64,000 nt of DNA, from the NCBI GenBank assembly GCA_964482435.1, contig CAYZXL010000008.1, forward strand, positions 74,244 to 138,243, given 5' to 3'. The position numbers were made by a program, and so were the translations under genes. This DNA comes from CAYZXL01 sp964482435. GTDB taxonomy: Bacteria; Auribacterota; JABMQX01. The notes below the pieces were generated by a model. It did no database searches. It saw only the letters and a list, made by a program, of their open reading frames with translations, and was not told the DNA's origin. Positions 25,253 through 34,431 of the stretch are shown here, piece by piece. How positions within the stretch are numbered: the stretch's first letter is position 1; the number at the start of each line of letters is the position of its first letter.

Positions 25253-25702
25253 CAGCGCTCTGCGGAGCGCGCCTCACCTCTTGGGCAGCAACGGGGTCAG
25301 AACGCTTCGACCCTATGGAAGCGCATTATGGCCTCATCGGGAAGGCGAGGTCAAATGGTCTGGGTTGTTCCGGGAGATGGGGACGCCATGCAACGTGCGC
25401 GACCACCCCGTGTAGCGGGGTAATCCTGTCCTCTCCCGCCAAGGGCGGGAAAACGTCCCTGGCCGCGGGCGGGCCTGCCCCTGTCCTTTTTCGGCCTGGC
25501 GGCTTTCCGAGAGGACTCCTGTCAGGATTTCGTTTGCTCTCGCCAACACGCGAGGGGCGCTGAGGGGGCTGTTGCGCTCACGGCTTCTCCGCCTTGGGTG
25601 CCGGAGTCACACGTTCGCTCACACCCGAAATACAGCCGCACCCAAAAAAGGCAGAAGGATGGGAAACGCGATGGAATGGCTATAGGAACTAATGGGAAAA
25701 AG
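25253..25702. other. gene-free stretch with several perfect hairpins
   Basis: Hairpins seen: GCGCTC-TGCG-GAGCGC (25255-25270), immediately after the beta-helix stop; ACCCCG-TGTAG-CGGGGT (25415-25431); TCCCGCC-AAG-GGCGGGA (25434-25450), followed by AAAAC. None has a T-run on the plus strand. A degraded TCTCGCCAACACGCGAGG block lies at about 25542. No gene is convincing. Confidence 0.5.
25627..25643 (+). repeat. 17-base direct repeat, left copy (tRNA-flanking)
   Basis: GAAATACAGCCGCACCC occurs here and again identically at 26162-26178; the two copies flank the tRNA-Arg gene. The match extends weakly upstream (CACCC versus CCCCG). Confidence 0.6.
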
Positions 25703-25777
25703 CGCGCCCGGGGGGATTTGAACCCACGACACCAGGATCCGGAGTCCTGTGCTCTATCCGGACTGAGCTACGGGCGC
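25703..25777 (-). tRNA. tRNA-Arg (anticodon CCG)
   Basis: Cloverleaf read on the minus strand: acceptor GCGCCCG with CGGGCGC, D stem GCTC/GAGC, anticodon stem CAGGA/TCCTG with loop CTCCGGA (anticodon CCG at 25740-25742), and T arm with TTCAAAT. Position 73 is G and CCA is not encoded. The T stem GTGGG/CCCCC has one U-C mismatch at the second pair. CCG reads the arginine codon CGG. Confidence 0.93.
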
Positions 25778-26020
25778 GGCATTCGCAGGCTTCTTCAGTT
25801 GCCGGGTCAGAGGCTTTTCGCCCGCCCGGCGGTTCCGTCGGGCACAACACTCCAATCCGTCATCGGGGCTTTTCGGCTCTCTTCCCGGCATCGAATCTTG
25901 ACGAAGCATAAGATACCAAAGCAAAGCAGTTCCCGCAAGTTCGTTTTGCTGCGGGGGTGCGGCTGAGTAATCGGGGCATATCGCGCCGCTTGCTTTCGGT
26001 GCTGCGCCAAGCAGCTCTTT

Positions 26021-26124
26021 AGCCCCGCCTCGGCGGGGCTTCAGCCGGCATCGCTGGTAGCCACCTGCTTTAGCTGGTGGTCCGGCGCTCCGGCCCAGCC
26101 CTCACTCGAGCCGCCTTCAGGCGG
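26021..26124. repeat. cluster of three perfect or near-perfect hairpins
   Basis: AGCCCCGCC-TC-GGCGGGGCT (26021-26040); CCACCTGC-TTTA-GCTGGTGG (26061-26080, one T-T mismatch); CCGCC-TTCA-GGCGG (26111-26124). They resemble the stem-loops at 5.3-5.6 kb and near 60.3 and 63.8 kb in being short, tight and GC-rich. Confidence 0.55.
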
Positions 26125-26161
26125 ACTTCTCGAACAAGGGATTCATCCACCCCCTGCCCCG

Positions 26162-26178
26162 GAAATACAGCCGCACCC
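26162..26178 (+). repeat. 17-base direct repeat, right copy (tRNA-flanking)
   Basis: Identical to 25627-25643; see that entry. Confidence 0.6.
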
Positions 26179-26446
26179 TTGCTGCGGGGTGTGCCCCGTT
26201 CAGGCGGCGACTCTGTTTGCCCGCGACGGAAGAACTCATTCCGTTGGCTGATGCGGGGCAGCGATGCATGGTCAGAATCCTCTTCGACGGAATCCAGCAG
26301 GTCATGACACCATCGTGCTTCGAATCAAATCGGTGGGATAGGTTCGCAGGAAAAGGGCGCCGAGACCTCGTTCTCAGGATGCGCGGGTCTGCTTTCGCGT
26401 CTGAAAGCTTGCCGTCATCAGGGGACATCTGTCGCGCCATCGTCCC

Positions 26447-27901
26447 TCACGGTGAAATTCTGTCATATCCCAGGAGCTGTGCGTTTTCTCCTTTCCAGAG
26501 GTTTAGAACCCATGCAGCAATCCGATGAAGCTCCGCAAAACCCGGATTCTCCGTCTCGGGGTAGCGCTGCTCAATCTCCTGGACGTGTTGAAGTGCCGCG
26601 CGGTAAATCGCCAGCTTCTCGGCGCTCACCTTGCCCCGCGCTTTCCGGATGCGAACCATTTCGGGGGAGGTGAGGGGCGAGGGCTGGCACCATGACCGCT
26701 CCAGAGCAAATATGCGCTGCAGCTCCAGCGCGTCCTCGACGGCTTGTGGCGTTGCGTTCTTCCCGAAGAGGTCTTCGCCGAGCTTTTTCTTGAACTCGTC
26801 GAAGGATAATTCCGGATTTCGAGAGAACTCTCGGTACGCGATGCGATTGACCCGGATTGGCAACTCATTATAAGGAATTTTCTCTTGTGGCAGCCAGCCG
26901 AACCCCAGCGGCACTTGCCGTCGTCCGACGAGCCATTGTTGCCCCTCCTCCGGATGCGTGGCGACGAAAGAGTAAGCCTCCAGCGACGGAACGTAGGCGG
27001 AGACGCCGGCTTCCTTCGCGCGTTTAGCGCCGGCCTGGATTCGTTCGGGCGTCCCCAGGGATGGAGATTCGTCCCACCAGAGGCTCGAGGGTGCCTGACG
27101 TATCAACTTCTCGTCGAGGTGCGCGCTGTGGGGCGTAAAAAAGAGAGTCCACCGGGGATCGAACTTCTGAGTTGCCGCCGTGACACCGAAGCCCGGCACC
27201 TTCGCGCCAGAAAAGTAATGCGGGTAAACGGCAATCATGGCGTTGGGTTTCTTCGCCCATATTTCCTTTGAGATACGCTCGACGAACCGAAACTCGTTGT
27301 CGAAATGCCGGTCCCCGCAATCCGGGCAGAAGCAAATCGCGTAGTCGGAGGCCTCAATCATCAATCCATCGGCGTTCGGGTAGAAGTCGAAGAACATCTC
27401 GCGCACGTACTCGAGCATGAATCGCTGGGATTCCTCTCTCGACGGACAGAGGTTGTACCCCCAGCAGTGGATGCCGCCGAGAGAGGCAGCTTGGCCGTTC
27501 TTTTGAGTGGCCTTCAATTCCGGATGCGCCAGCGGGTACTGGTTCACTCCGTCGTAGGCGAAGGGCGTGAAGCCGAGCAGCACCTTGATTTGCTTTGTGT
27601 GTGCGTAGTCTATGAGCTGCCGCAGGAAATCGTGGCGAACGTTCTCGTGCTCTTCATTGTACTGCCACGTGATCGGGAACTGGCGCGAGCGAAATGCCCC
27701 CGCCGTCCAGAGCAACAGCAAATTCGCACCGTCGGATTGGAAGCAATCAACTGCCTCCTTCCACGCCTCAAGCCCGTAAGTAGGCATCCGCATGAACGTG
27801 ATATAGTAGCCCGTGTAGCGGAATTCCTCGCCGTGCGAAAAAGTCGCCAGAAGCAGCGCAGCGCATGATATAAACAGCGGCGGTCTTGTTATCGTGCTCA
27901 T
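26447..27901 (-). CDS. secreted TIM-barrel glycoside-hydrolase-like protein
   Basis: 484 residues from the ATG at 27901; upstream codons add a non-signal extension. Signal peptide: PLFISCAALLLATFSHG. The mature part reads like a glycosidase-type (beta/alpha)8 barrel: YTGYYITFMRMPTYGLEAW, SDGANLLLLWTAGAF, LIDYAHTKQIKVLLGFTPFAY, then a strand ending NADGLMIEASDYAICFCPDCG, where the Glu or Asp after MIE could be catalytic and the C-x-C-x2-C could bind metal. The conserved Trp-Trp-Asp-Glu in SSLWWDESPSLG is a second candidate site. No CAZy family is assigned with confidence. It is the last gene of the minus-strand cluster that also encodes a GH39-like enzyme and acetyltransferases. Confidence 0.65.
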   Translation of the reverse strand: MSTITRPPLFISCAALLLATFSHGEEFRYTGYYITFMRMPTYGLEAWKEAVDCFQSDGANLLLLWTAGAFRSRQFPITWQYNEEHENVRHDFLRQLIDYAHTKQIKVLLGFTPFAYDGVNQYPLAHPELKATQKNGQAASLGGIHCWGYNLCPSREESQRFMLEYVREMFFDFYPNADGLMIEASDYAICFCPDCGDRHFDNEFRFVERISKEIWAKKPNAMIAVYPHYFSGAKVPGFGVTAATQKFDPRWTLFFTPHSAHLDEKLIRQAPSSLWWDESPSLGTPERIQAGAKRAKEAGVSAYVPSLEAYSFVATHPEEGQQWLVGRRQVPLGFGWLPQEKIPYNELPIRVNRIAYREFSRNPELSFDEFKKKLGEDLFGKNATPQAVEDALELQRIFALERSWCQPSPLTSPEMVRIRKARGKVSAEKLAIYRAALQHVQEIEQRYPETENPGFAELHRIAAWVLNLWKGENAQLLGYDRISP

Positions 27902-28109
27902 TGTCTTATATCCTTTGTCGTCCAGTGCAAGGGGATCATGACCGGTTTGAACTCGGCGCACTTGCGCAAGTCCGATTGCCTTCTCTCCTCGCCCCTTTCT
28001 TCCCGCGAGGGCGGTGCGAAGGCAATCACTTTCTTAGAAGAGACTTGACGGAGAGCGGCGACAGGCCAAGCCTCTGAGTCGAAACCGGGATGAAAGCCCA
28101 CTGCACCAT

Positions 28110-30146
28110 TCAGTCATTTCGCTTCTCGACGTTGACGATGAAATCAAACCATTCGCCGTGGCGCTCGCCGTCAAGCGAAACGTCCAGGGCAACAATGTTG
28201 ACGCCGGGTGCGGTGTCCGGAGACGCCTTCAAGCGAACAGGAAAGGCTTGTCTGCTCTCTGCCCTCACCTCTGCTTCGAGGACCGACGGCTCGGCGACAA
28301 GACCGGGGGGCGCGTGAATTTCGATCCGGTGCCTTTGTGGTTGTTTGTGAAAGTTGCGCACGTGTATCTGCACCTCCGCCGACTCACCCGGTTGGAGCGT
28401 CACACGGTAAGGCTCCGCCCGCACCCAGAATGGGTCGAACCAATAGCGATAGTCGGACAGCGAGCTCACAGCTTGAAACGCATCGCGCATTTCATAGGCC
28501 CAGCGGCGGAAACGTTCGATCATCTGGGCGGGACGATTCATAACGTACGAATGGCCCCCGACGATCAGGTCGGGCTGGAGGCGATGCAGGTACTCTCCCG
28601 CGAGGATGTACCCTTCCTCGAGAACGGCGCTGTTGTGGGCCACGACCGCCTCGTGGCCGGTCTGCGAGGGGTCAGTTGGGTCGCCGAACAGGTTGTCTCC
28701 GGTGAAAGCGACCTTTCGCCCGTCTATGACGCCATGCAGACAGAGAGCGAACTCCGTCTGACCCGGCATCCAGTCCACCGTGAACTTGAATCCTTCCCAG
28801 TCAAAAGTCTCCCCGGATTTGAAAAGCCGGTCAAAACGAATGGAATCGAATCCCCTGCCATAGGTCTGGATGGCAGCGGCGTAGTCGAACCGTTCCGGAT
28901 GTTCGCACACGGGCGCCATGCGGTCCAGTGCCCAGACCTGCGCGCCCCACTTCTCCCGCAGATGAGGCACCTCAAGAAAATGGTCGCCATGCATGTGCGT
29001 GATAATCACCGCATCGAGCTGTTTCAGCCCGAGCTTTTCTCGCATTCCCTCGATCGCCCGGTCGAGAAAAGTCTCGTCGAGCAACCCGCAGTCCACAACC
29101 AGACCGTGCCCGCTGTCTGACAGAATCAATCCGAAATTCGGCCAATAATCCGGGCCTTTGAATTTGAATAGATGCGGCGAGACCTCCCAAACGTGGGGGA
29201 CAGGGCTCGGGCGGGAAACATCGTCCTGGGAGGCTGCCGAAAACGTGTTCACCTCGTATCCGCGCACAAGGAGGCGTTCGAGCTTGCGAAGCTTCTTTTG
29301 ATAGTCACGCAATTGAGGCTTCGGGTCGCGGACGACCGGCCCGTGCGACGGCAGCAGCCACGCCGGATCGAAGCTCTCGACGAGCGCGGCGGAGTTGTGC
29401 AACGCATAGATGCCCGAGGCAAAGCCGTAGTCCCATTCCGTGTCGAACCATGTGTGCATGCGCGCGCCATCGAGCATAACGTCCCCGCTGAAAGCCAGCC
29501 AGGAACCCTTCTCCTTCAGAAAGTACGACATGCCTCCCGGGCTGTTCCCGCGTGTCTCGACGCACCAGAACTCGTGTCCGCGCCAGTTGAAAGTGTCCAT
29601 CTTCGAGAACGTACGGTCCAGGGGAATGGGCTGGTTGGGGGGCCGGACATAGCTTGAGCCATAGACCGTGAAGGCGTCTCCAAGAGTCGGTTTCATCTTG
29701 CGGAAATCGGACGGTCGCTCGAACAGTGCCCGCTCGGCAGCCGGCGCTGCTGCCTTCGCGCCAGAGCCCTTAAGGCGAGTGAAGCCCTGGCATTGCTCGC
29801 GATGGTGGTGCGTGAACAAAACCCACTCAACGCGCTTCACGCCGATCTCCTGCAAATGGTCGAGAATGCTGCCATCGCCGAGGTCAACCAGGAGCGCCGC
29901 ATCGCCGTCGCGCAATACATAGACGTTGCACGTGTCCGTCCAGACGAACAGGTCGGGCAGGGCTCTGGCATCGGGCTGAAACAACCCTCTGATGATGCCC
30001 GGTTCCCGTCGAGGTTCGGCAGGGTCTGCCTGGCCGCTGTTGACTTGGAGAACAGAATACAACAACGGGATGAATGCCAGCCGCAGGCTGATGCGTTTCC
30101 AACTCCTCCGGGTTCGCTGCTTTTGAATCTGCTGTCGTGGTCTCAT
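28110..30146 (-). CDS. double metallo-beta-lactamase-fold hydrolase with C-terminal beta-sandwich
   Basis: 678 residues; ATG 30146 has GGAGGG 9 bases upstream, inside the gap after the GH39-like gene, 19 bases past its stop. Signal/anchor: LRLAFIPLLYSVLQV. Two MBL domains occur in tandem. The first has FTHHHREQCQG: H113 and H115 are kept but the Asp-His pair is Glu117-Gln118. The second has the canonical ITHMHGDHFLEV plus FTGDNLFGD and IVGGHSYV. A final 100 residues (VTLQPGESAEVQIHVRNF ... PGVNIVALDVSLDGERHG) look like an immunoglobulin-type NEW3 domain. Probably a periplasmic hydrolase with a single working metal site, working on glycan-derived or lactone substrates by context only. Confidence 0.82.
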   Translation of the reverse strand: MRPRQQIQKQRTRRSWKRISLRLAFIPLLYSVLQVNSGQADPAEPRREPGIIRGLFQPDARALPDLFVWTDTCNVYVLRDGDAALLVDLGDGSILDHLQEIGVKRVEWVLFTHHHREQCQGFTRLKGSGAKAAAPAAERALFERPSDFRKMKPTLGDAFTVYGSSYVRPPNQPIPLDRTFSKMDTFNWRGHEFWCVETRGNSPGGMSYFLKEKGSWLAFSGDVMLDGARMHTWFDTEWDYGFASGIYALHNSAALVESFDPAWLLPSHGPVVRDPKPQLRDYQKKLRKLERLLVRGYEVNTFSAASQDDVSRPSPVPHVWEVSPHLFKFKGPDYWPNFGLILSDSGHGLVVDCGLLDETFLDRAIEGMREKLGLKQLDAVIITHMHGDHFLEVPHLREKWGAQVWALDRMAPVCEHPERFDYAAAIQTYGRGFDSIRFDRLFKSGETFDWEGFKFTVDWMPGQTEFALCLHGVIDGRKVAFTGDNLFGDPTDPSQTGHEAVVAHNSAVLEEGYILAGEYLHRLQPDLIVGGHSYVMNRPAQMIERFRRWAYEMRDAFQAVSSLSDYRYWFDPFWVRAEPYRVTLQPGESAEVQIHVRNFHKQPQRHRIEIHAPPGLVAEPSVLEAEVRAESRQAFPVRLKASPDTAPGVNIVALDVSLDGERHGEWFDFIVNVEKRND

Positions 30147-30165
30147 TGCTTGGGTCCCTCCACGC

Positions 30166-31554
30166 TTACTCAAATGACCAATATTTCACGGCGTAAGGCT
30201 CAAACTCGATTTTCAGATGCTGGTCGCCCTTCTTCATTTCCGCGGTCGGCTGAGGCCGGAGACGAGCGTTTTCATCGTTGCTGGCGGTCACTGCGTCAAG
30301 AACAAGATGGCGCATTCTCATGTCTTTCGGCAAGCCGTTGATGTCGAGCTCCACCTCGACGGATGATGCCGAGAAATTCCACAGGAGAAGGTGGTAGATT
30401 CGGAGCTTCTCATCATGCGTGGCGAAGCCGTGGATAGCCGCATCGGAGGAGGTCAACCGCAGCCGCTCCCCCGTCAGCCGCGAAAGAAGCTTGAACGCGA
30501 AGTACGCTGGCCGGACAGTGTTCTGGTAATCAAACAACCCATCAAACTGCGGCATCCGGTTCCACCACTTTGTCATGAACGCGGTCCCTTGCGGCGACAT
30601 GAACGGGGCGAATCGTTCGTAAGAAACGTGGTAGTCGCGGATGTGATAATAGCACGAGTAGTCGAGGCCCGCTTCCTTCATCTGCCAGATAACCTCCACG
30701 ACGAAGCATGGCTGAAAGCGCGGGTCGAGCGGCGGATTCATCAAGTCCATGTTCCATTCGTCGAGGATTGTCTCGGGCTTCAGCGTCGGGTGCTTCTTGA
30801 GGAGGTTTTTGACGTACTCGACGGTTTCACGGACGGCATCCGGGTTGCTGCTGTAGATGTGCCATGAGACAAAGTGCAGCGGCACACCCTCTTTCCCACA
30901 GAACTCTAATAGAGCAGGCAGAATGGGCGAACGCGCGTACGCCAACGCAGGTCCGCCAACAAGCGCCTCCGGGTCCGCCCGGAGGATTGCCGCCACGGTG
31001 CGCTGGTAGTACCGCGTGTAACTATCGGGCTTGAAACGATACGGGCAGCCGCCGCTCTCTCCAATATCCGGCTCGTTGGCAACCTCCCAATAACGAATCC
31101 CTGCGTTCTTCTCCCGATAATGCTTGACCAGGCTGTAAATCAACCGTTCCCACTCCTCGTAGTCGTTTGGCTCGACGATGTCCTGATTGACGACGGGAAA
31201 AAGAACGCGCGGCTTGAAGCAGATACACATCAACGGCCTGGCGCCGGTCTTGAGGATTGTCTCCACGCAGTGGTCCAGCGTCTCGAAATGATACCGACCC
31301 CGCTCTGGCAAAAGGTCAAAGTATTCCTGAATGAATAGGCGAATGAGTCGAGGTCTCAGGGCGCGGATTTCCGCGACGCGGTCGGACCACATCGGCTCTT
31401 CGGACAATCCGCCCTGTCCAAGCGCCATGCGATCAATTTCCAGCGGCCCGAGTCGCTCCTCACAGGATACCCTCACTGAGACCGCGCGCAGTTGTGCTTC
31501 TGACATAGCACATGACAGAACCAATAGAACTACGGTGAGTGCTACAGTCCTCAT
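30166..31554 (-). CDS. secreted GH39-like glycosidase (clan GH-A)
   Basis: 462 residues; ATG preceded by AAAGGAG. Signal peptide MRTVALTVVLLVLSCAMSEA. Clan GH-A hallmarks are the acid/base Glu in RYWEVANEPDIGES (the N-E-P triad) and the nucleophile Glu in TILDEWNMD, separated by about 115 residues. The organisation, including the early FDLLPERGRYHFETLD and the C-terminal beta-sandwich (LLWNFSASSVEVELDI), resembles GH39 xylosidase/iduronidase-like enzymes. It lies in the minus-strand cluster directly upstream of the MBL-fold gene. The substrate is unknown; the neighbours suggest an acetylated or uronic polymer. Confidence 0.8.
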   Translation of the reverse strand: MRTVALTVVLLVLSCAMSEAQLRAVSVRVSCEERLGPLEIDRMALGQGGLSEEPMWSDRVAEIRALRPRLIRLFIQEYFDLLPERGRYHFETLDHCVETILKTGARPLMCICFKPRVLFPVVNQDIVEPNDYEEWERLIYSLVKHYREKNAGIRYWEVANEPDIGESGGCPYRFKPDSYTRYYQRTVAAILRADPEALVGGPALAYARSPILPALLEFCGKEGVPLHFVSWHIYSSNPDAVRETVEYVKNLLKKHPTLKPETILDEWNMDLMNPPLDPRFQPCFVVEVIWQMKEAGLDYSCYYHIRDYHVSYERFAPFMSPQGTAFMTKWWNRMPQFDGLFDYQNTVRPAYFAFKLLSRLTGERLRLTSSDAAIHGFATHDEKLRIYHLLLWNFSASSVEVELDINGLPKDMRMRHLVLDAVTASNDENARLRPQPTAEMKKGDQHLKIEFEPYAVKYWSFE

Positions 31555-31734
31555 AAGCGAGCTTCTCCTTTCGTCGTTCGACGGCGATGCAACTGAGGAA
31601 TCCGTCGTTGGTCTCGGAGCAGAGAGACAGAGGCGTCAGAACAGTGCGCCATGTATGCAACAACTGTGTCGCCTGACCAGTCGCTGCACAAACTCAAGAC
31701 GCAGTGTCCTTGCCCGCCTTTCTGCCTGCATGAC

Positions 31735-32907
31735 CTACTGCCCGGGAACCAGCGATGGAAGTTCCGGCAGCGGGACGACTTGCCAACCTTCGGTCCCAGA
31801 GCGAATATCCCGTTCGACAAATTCCCAGATGACTAACTTCTTGTTCGCGAGCAACTCTGGCCGCCAATACAACTCCTGCCGGACTAACGTCGAGGCGCCC
31901 CCGTCATTGATGATTGAGGTCAGGGGCTGTTTTAGTTCCCTTGCCAGGTGCGCGACAAATCCGGCTGCCCGCGGCTCGTCCTGCTCGAAAATCCGCAAGA
32001 AGCTGTCACCGAGAACGAGGATTTCGGAATCCGGCTGATCCTCGTAGAGGGCCCCGTTGTCTCGCCTGAGAACCTGGTCGCACGTGAACTGCTGCGGCGC
32101 CACATGGCGTTCAATTTGCCGCACCTGTAGCATCGCCAGGACATCTCCGACCCGTCGCAACTGCACCGGTCTCTCGTCGTAGTCCACGGTCCCGAGCCTG
32201 GCCCAGCCTTGTTCAAGGACTCTCTGCGCTACGGCCTTCGCCGCGAACTTCACCCCTTCGGGCGACCAGTGGCTGTCCTGCGCAAGATATAGCGTCTCCT
32301 TTCCAGGTTGGCCCTCTGCCTCTTTTGCCTCCCGGAAAATCTCGAACAGGTTGACTACCTCGACGCCTGCCGCTTTCAGGCGGCGGAATAGGTCTCGGGT
32401 CTGAGGACAGACCGCGACACCCGGGTGACCTGCCCGCCGCGCAACCATCTCCGGATAAATGCTCTCCTTGTTCGGTGCCGGAAGGACCAGCAACCGAATC
32501 CCACGAGCTGCAAGTTGGTCTCTGAACGATACTATGGCCGGCAACGGATCGCCCGCTCGGTCCGTGGCTTTCTTTGCTGCCGGGCGACGCGTGATGTAAT
32601 CCATACCCGGCTTATAAAACACCCACCCCTCTCGTCCCACCAGCGCCTTATCCCCGGCATCCTTTAGCAGCACGAACTGGGCGTATTGCATCCACGGGCG
32701 CAACGCCTTCACTACCCAGCTTGCCTCCTCCAAATTCGTCTCGTAGGCGCGCAGGTTATCTTCCGTCGGCTTCTGCCTGAAAATGTCCAGAACCTGCGGC
32801 CGCTCGCCTTGCCGGAGTTCCAGCGCAGTCTGGACGATCGGCACCGTGGAAATCATCGCCACGAAGGTCACCGTCAGGAAAACGCTCACTCCGCGTCTCT
32901 GCGCCAC
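31735..32907 (-). CDS. AlgJ/AlgX-like SGNH O-acetyltransferase
   Basis: 390 residues. A single N-terminal membrane segment (VSVFLTVTFVAMISTVPIV) anchors a periplasmic SGNH-fold domain. The block KALVGREGWVFYKPGMDYIT is the usual entry to ALGX-type domains. The catalytic Asp-His pair is in LAQDSHWSPEGVK and the Ser is in ILVLGDSFLRIF. Such proteins transfer acetyl groups, delivered through an AlgI-type MBOAT, to exported polysaccharide. The gene starts 9 bases after the AlgI-like stop, so the two are co-translated. Confidence 0.87.
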   Translation of the reverse strand: MAQRRGVSVFLTVTFVAMISTVPIVQTALELRQGERPQVLDIFRQKPTEDNLRAYETNLEEASWVVKALRPWMQYAQFVLLKDAGDKALVGREGWVFYKPGMDYITRRPAAKKATDRAGDPLPAIVSFRDQLAARGIRLLVLPAPNKESIYPEMVARRAGHPGVAVCPQTRDLFRRLKAAGVEVVNLFEIFREAKEAEGQPGKETLYLAQDSHWSPEGVKFAAKAVAQRVLEQGWARLGTVDYDERPVQLRRVGDVLAMLQVRQIERHVAPQQFTCDQVLRRDNGALYEDQPDSEILVLGDSFLRIFEQDEPRAAGFVAHLARELKQPLTSIINDGGASTLVRQELYWRPELLANKKLVIWEFVERDIRSGTEGWQVVPLPELPSLVPGQ

Positions 32908-32916
32908 GGCCTCCTC

Positions 32917-34359
32917 CTAAAACTGGTAATACAAAAACGGGATAAAAGCTTGCGAAATCATCGCCATCACCGACACGATAAATAGCGCGGTTACGGCGAC
33001 GGCTTTCGGCCAGGTGACGGTCTCTGCCCACTGGAATGCCTGGAGCCGCCAGACCACCAGAAGCGCGCAAACAGCCATGATGAAAAGCTTACCCTGGGCG
33101 TAGAGCTGGGCCCCAAGCAACAGCGCGCATTCGTCAGTGCTTCCCATCCCGAACATCGCGCCGAAATAGCGAATGGCCTCGTGCAGCGTCGGCGAGCGGA
33201 ACAACACCCACGAGAAGAGCACCAGGACAAAAGTCGTACCCACCCGCACCGGTCGCGGCAAAGCATTGTAAAAGCTCTTCTTGCCCAGGTATCGCTCGAA
33301 GGCGAGAAGCAATCCGTGATACGCCCCCCACGCGACGAACGTCCAGTTAGCGCCGTGCCACAATCCCCCCAGGAGCATCACTATCGTCAGATTCAAGTAC
33401 GTCCGCCTTGGTCCCTTTCGATTGCCTCCCAGTGGAATATAAAGATAGTCGCGAAGGAACGTGCTCAGCGAGATGTGCCATCGCCGCCAGAAATCGGTGA
33501 TGCTGTCGGCTAAGTAGGGTGAGTTAAAGTTCTTCATGAACTCGAAGCCGATCATCCTTCCTAGCCCGACAGCCATGTCCGAGTAGCCCGAAAAGTCGAA
33601 ATAAATCTGGAAGGCGTACGCCACAACGCCGAACCACGCATCGGGCGTTGTCAACCCCTGCGCATTAAACGCAGCGCCTGCGACCTTGCCAACCGGATCC
33701 GCGAGGAGTATCTTTTTCGCAAAGCCCAGGACAAATAAAGCAATTCCCGACGAGAACTTCTCCCAGGTGTGCGACCTGCTGACCAGTTGGTCTGCAACCG
33801 TGTTGTAACGCACGATCGGTCCCGACACCAGTTGCGGATAGAGCGCAACGAAACACGCGAAATCCGAAAATGACCGGGCCCCCGGGGCCGTGCCGCGATA
33901 GACGTCAATCGTGTAACTCAGCGCCTGGAAAACGTAAAACGAGATTCCCACCGGCAGAGTAATCTGCAACACCCGGAATCCCCCAACCCCCAACGATTCG
34001 AGGGCATGACTTACGTTGGCCTGGAAAAAGGTGAAGTACTTGAAGAACCCCAGCGTCCCCAGGCTCATTATTACCGCAGCCGCGACGCCAAGAGACCGAC
34101 GACGACGGCTCGCCCCCGGTTGCCCGATAATCAGCCCGCAAAAATAGTTCACCGCCGTCACGAAAAGCATCAGCAGGATGAACAGGGGATTCCACCAGCC
34201 ATAGAAAACGTAGCTCGCGACGAGGAGGAGGGCGTTGCGCGCCATCGAAACGCTGGACGCCGAGAGTCCGATGCTCTTGCCCAGCCAACCGAGCAGGTAA
34301 TAGGTCAGCAAGACGACCGGCAAAAAATAAAAAATAAAAATATGGGTGCTGAATACCAT
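32917..34359 (-). CDS. algI: AlgI-like MBOAT O-acyltransferase
   Basis: 480 residues with about ten membrane segments. It starts with VFSTHIFIFYFLPVVLLTYY, the typical AlgI/DltB opening. MBOAT core motifs: PQLVSGPIVRY, FQIYFDFSGYSDMAVGLGRM, SITDFWRRWHISLSTFLRDY (with His), YIPLGGN and the invariant His in LLGGLWHGANWTFVAWGAYHG. It moves acetyl groups across the inner membrane for polysaccharide O-acetylation, with the AlgJ-like protein downstream as periplasmic transferase. The pair is embedded in a cluster of secreted hydrolases. Confidence 0.95.
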   Translation of the reverse strand: MVFSTHIFIFYFLPVVLLTYYLLGWLGKSIGLSASSVSMARNALLLVASYVFYGWWNPLFILLMLFVTAVNYFCGLIIGQPGASRRRRSLGVAAAVIMSLGTLGFFKYFTFFQANVSHALESLGVGGFRVLQITLPVGISFYVFQALSYTIDVYRGTAPGARSFSDFACFVALYPQLVSGPIVRYNTVADQLVSRSHTWEKFSSGIALFVLGFAKKILLADPVGKVAGAAFNAQGLTTPDAWFGVVAYAFQIYFDFSGYSDMAVGLGRMIGFEFMKNFNSPYLADSITDFWRRWHISLSTFLRDYLYIPLGGNRKGPRRTYLNLTIVMLLGGLWHGANWTFVAWGAYHGLLLAFERYLGKKSFYNALPRPVRVGTTFVLVLFSWVLFRSPTLHEAIRYFGAMFGMGSTDECALLLGAQLYAQGKLFIMAVCALLVVWRLQAFQWAETVTWPKAVAVTALFIVSVMAMISQAFIPFLYYQF

Positions 34360-34431
34360 CTGTTACCGGCATGCTGCTCGCGTCCCCGCGCGAGGGGCAA
34401 CATCTCCGTCCTCGGACAAAGCTCCGATTGA

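Larger units (their letters stand above)
25778..26446. other. gene-free stretch upstream of the tRNA and downstream of the hydrolase gene
   Basis: About 670 bases; short ORFs here look like chance. Contents are the hairpin cluster at 26021-26124 and the right copy of the 17-base direct repeat (26162-26178). Confidence 0.5.

Noticed and set aside
28158..29120. Plus-strand ORF opposite the double MBL gene
   Set aside because: Antisense shadow; the MBL motif is on the other strand.
31551..31820. 89-codon minus-strand ORF overlapping the AlgJ-like end
   Set aside because: Basic, low-complexity translation in a different frame of the AlgJ-like gene, with no ribosome site.
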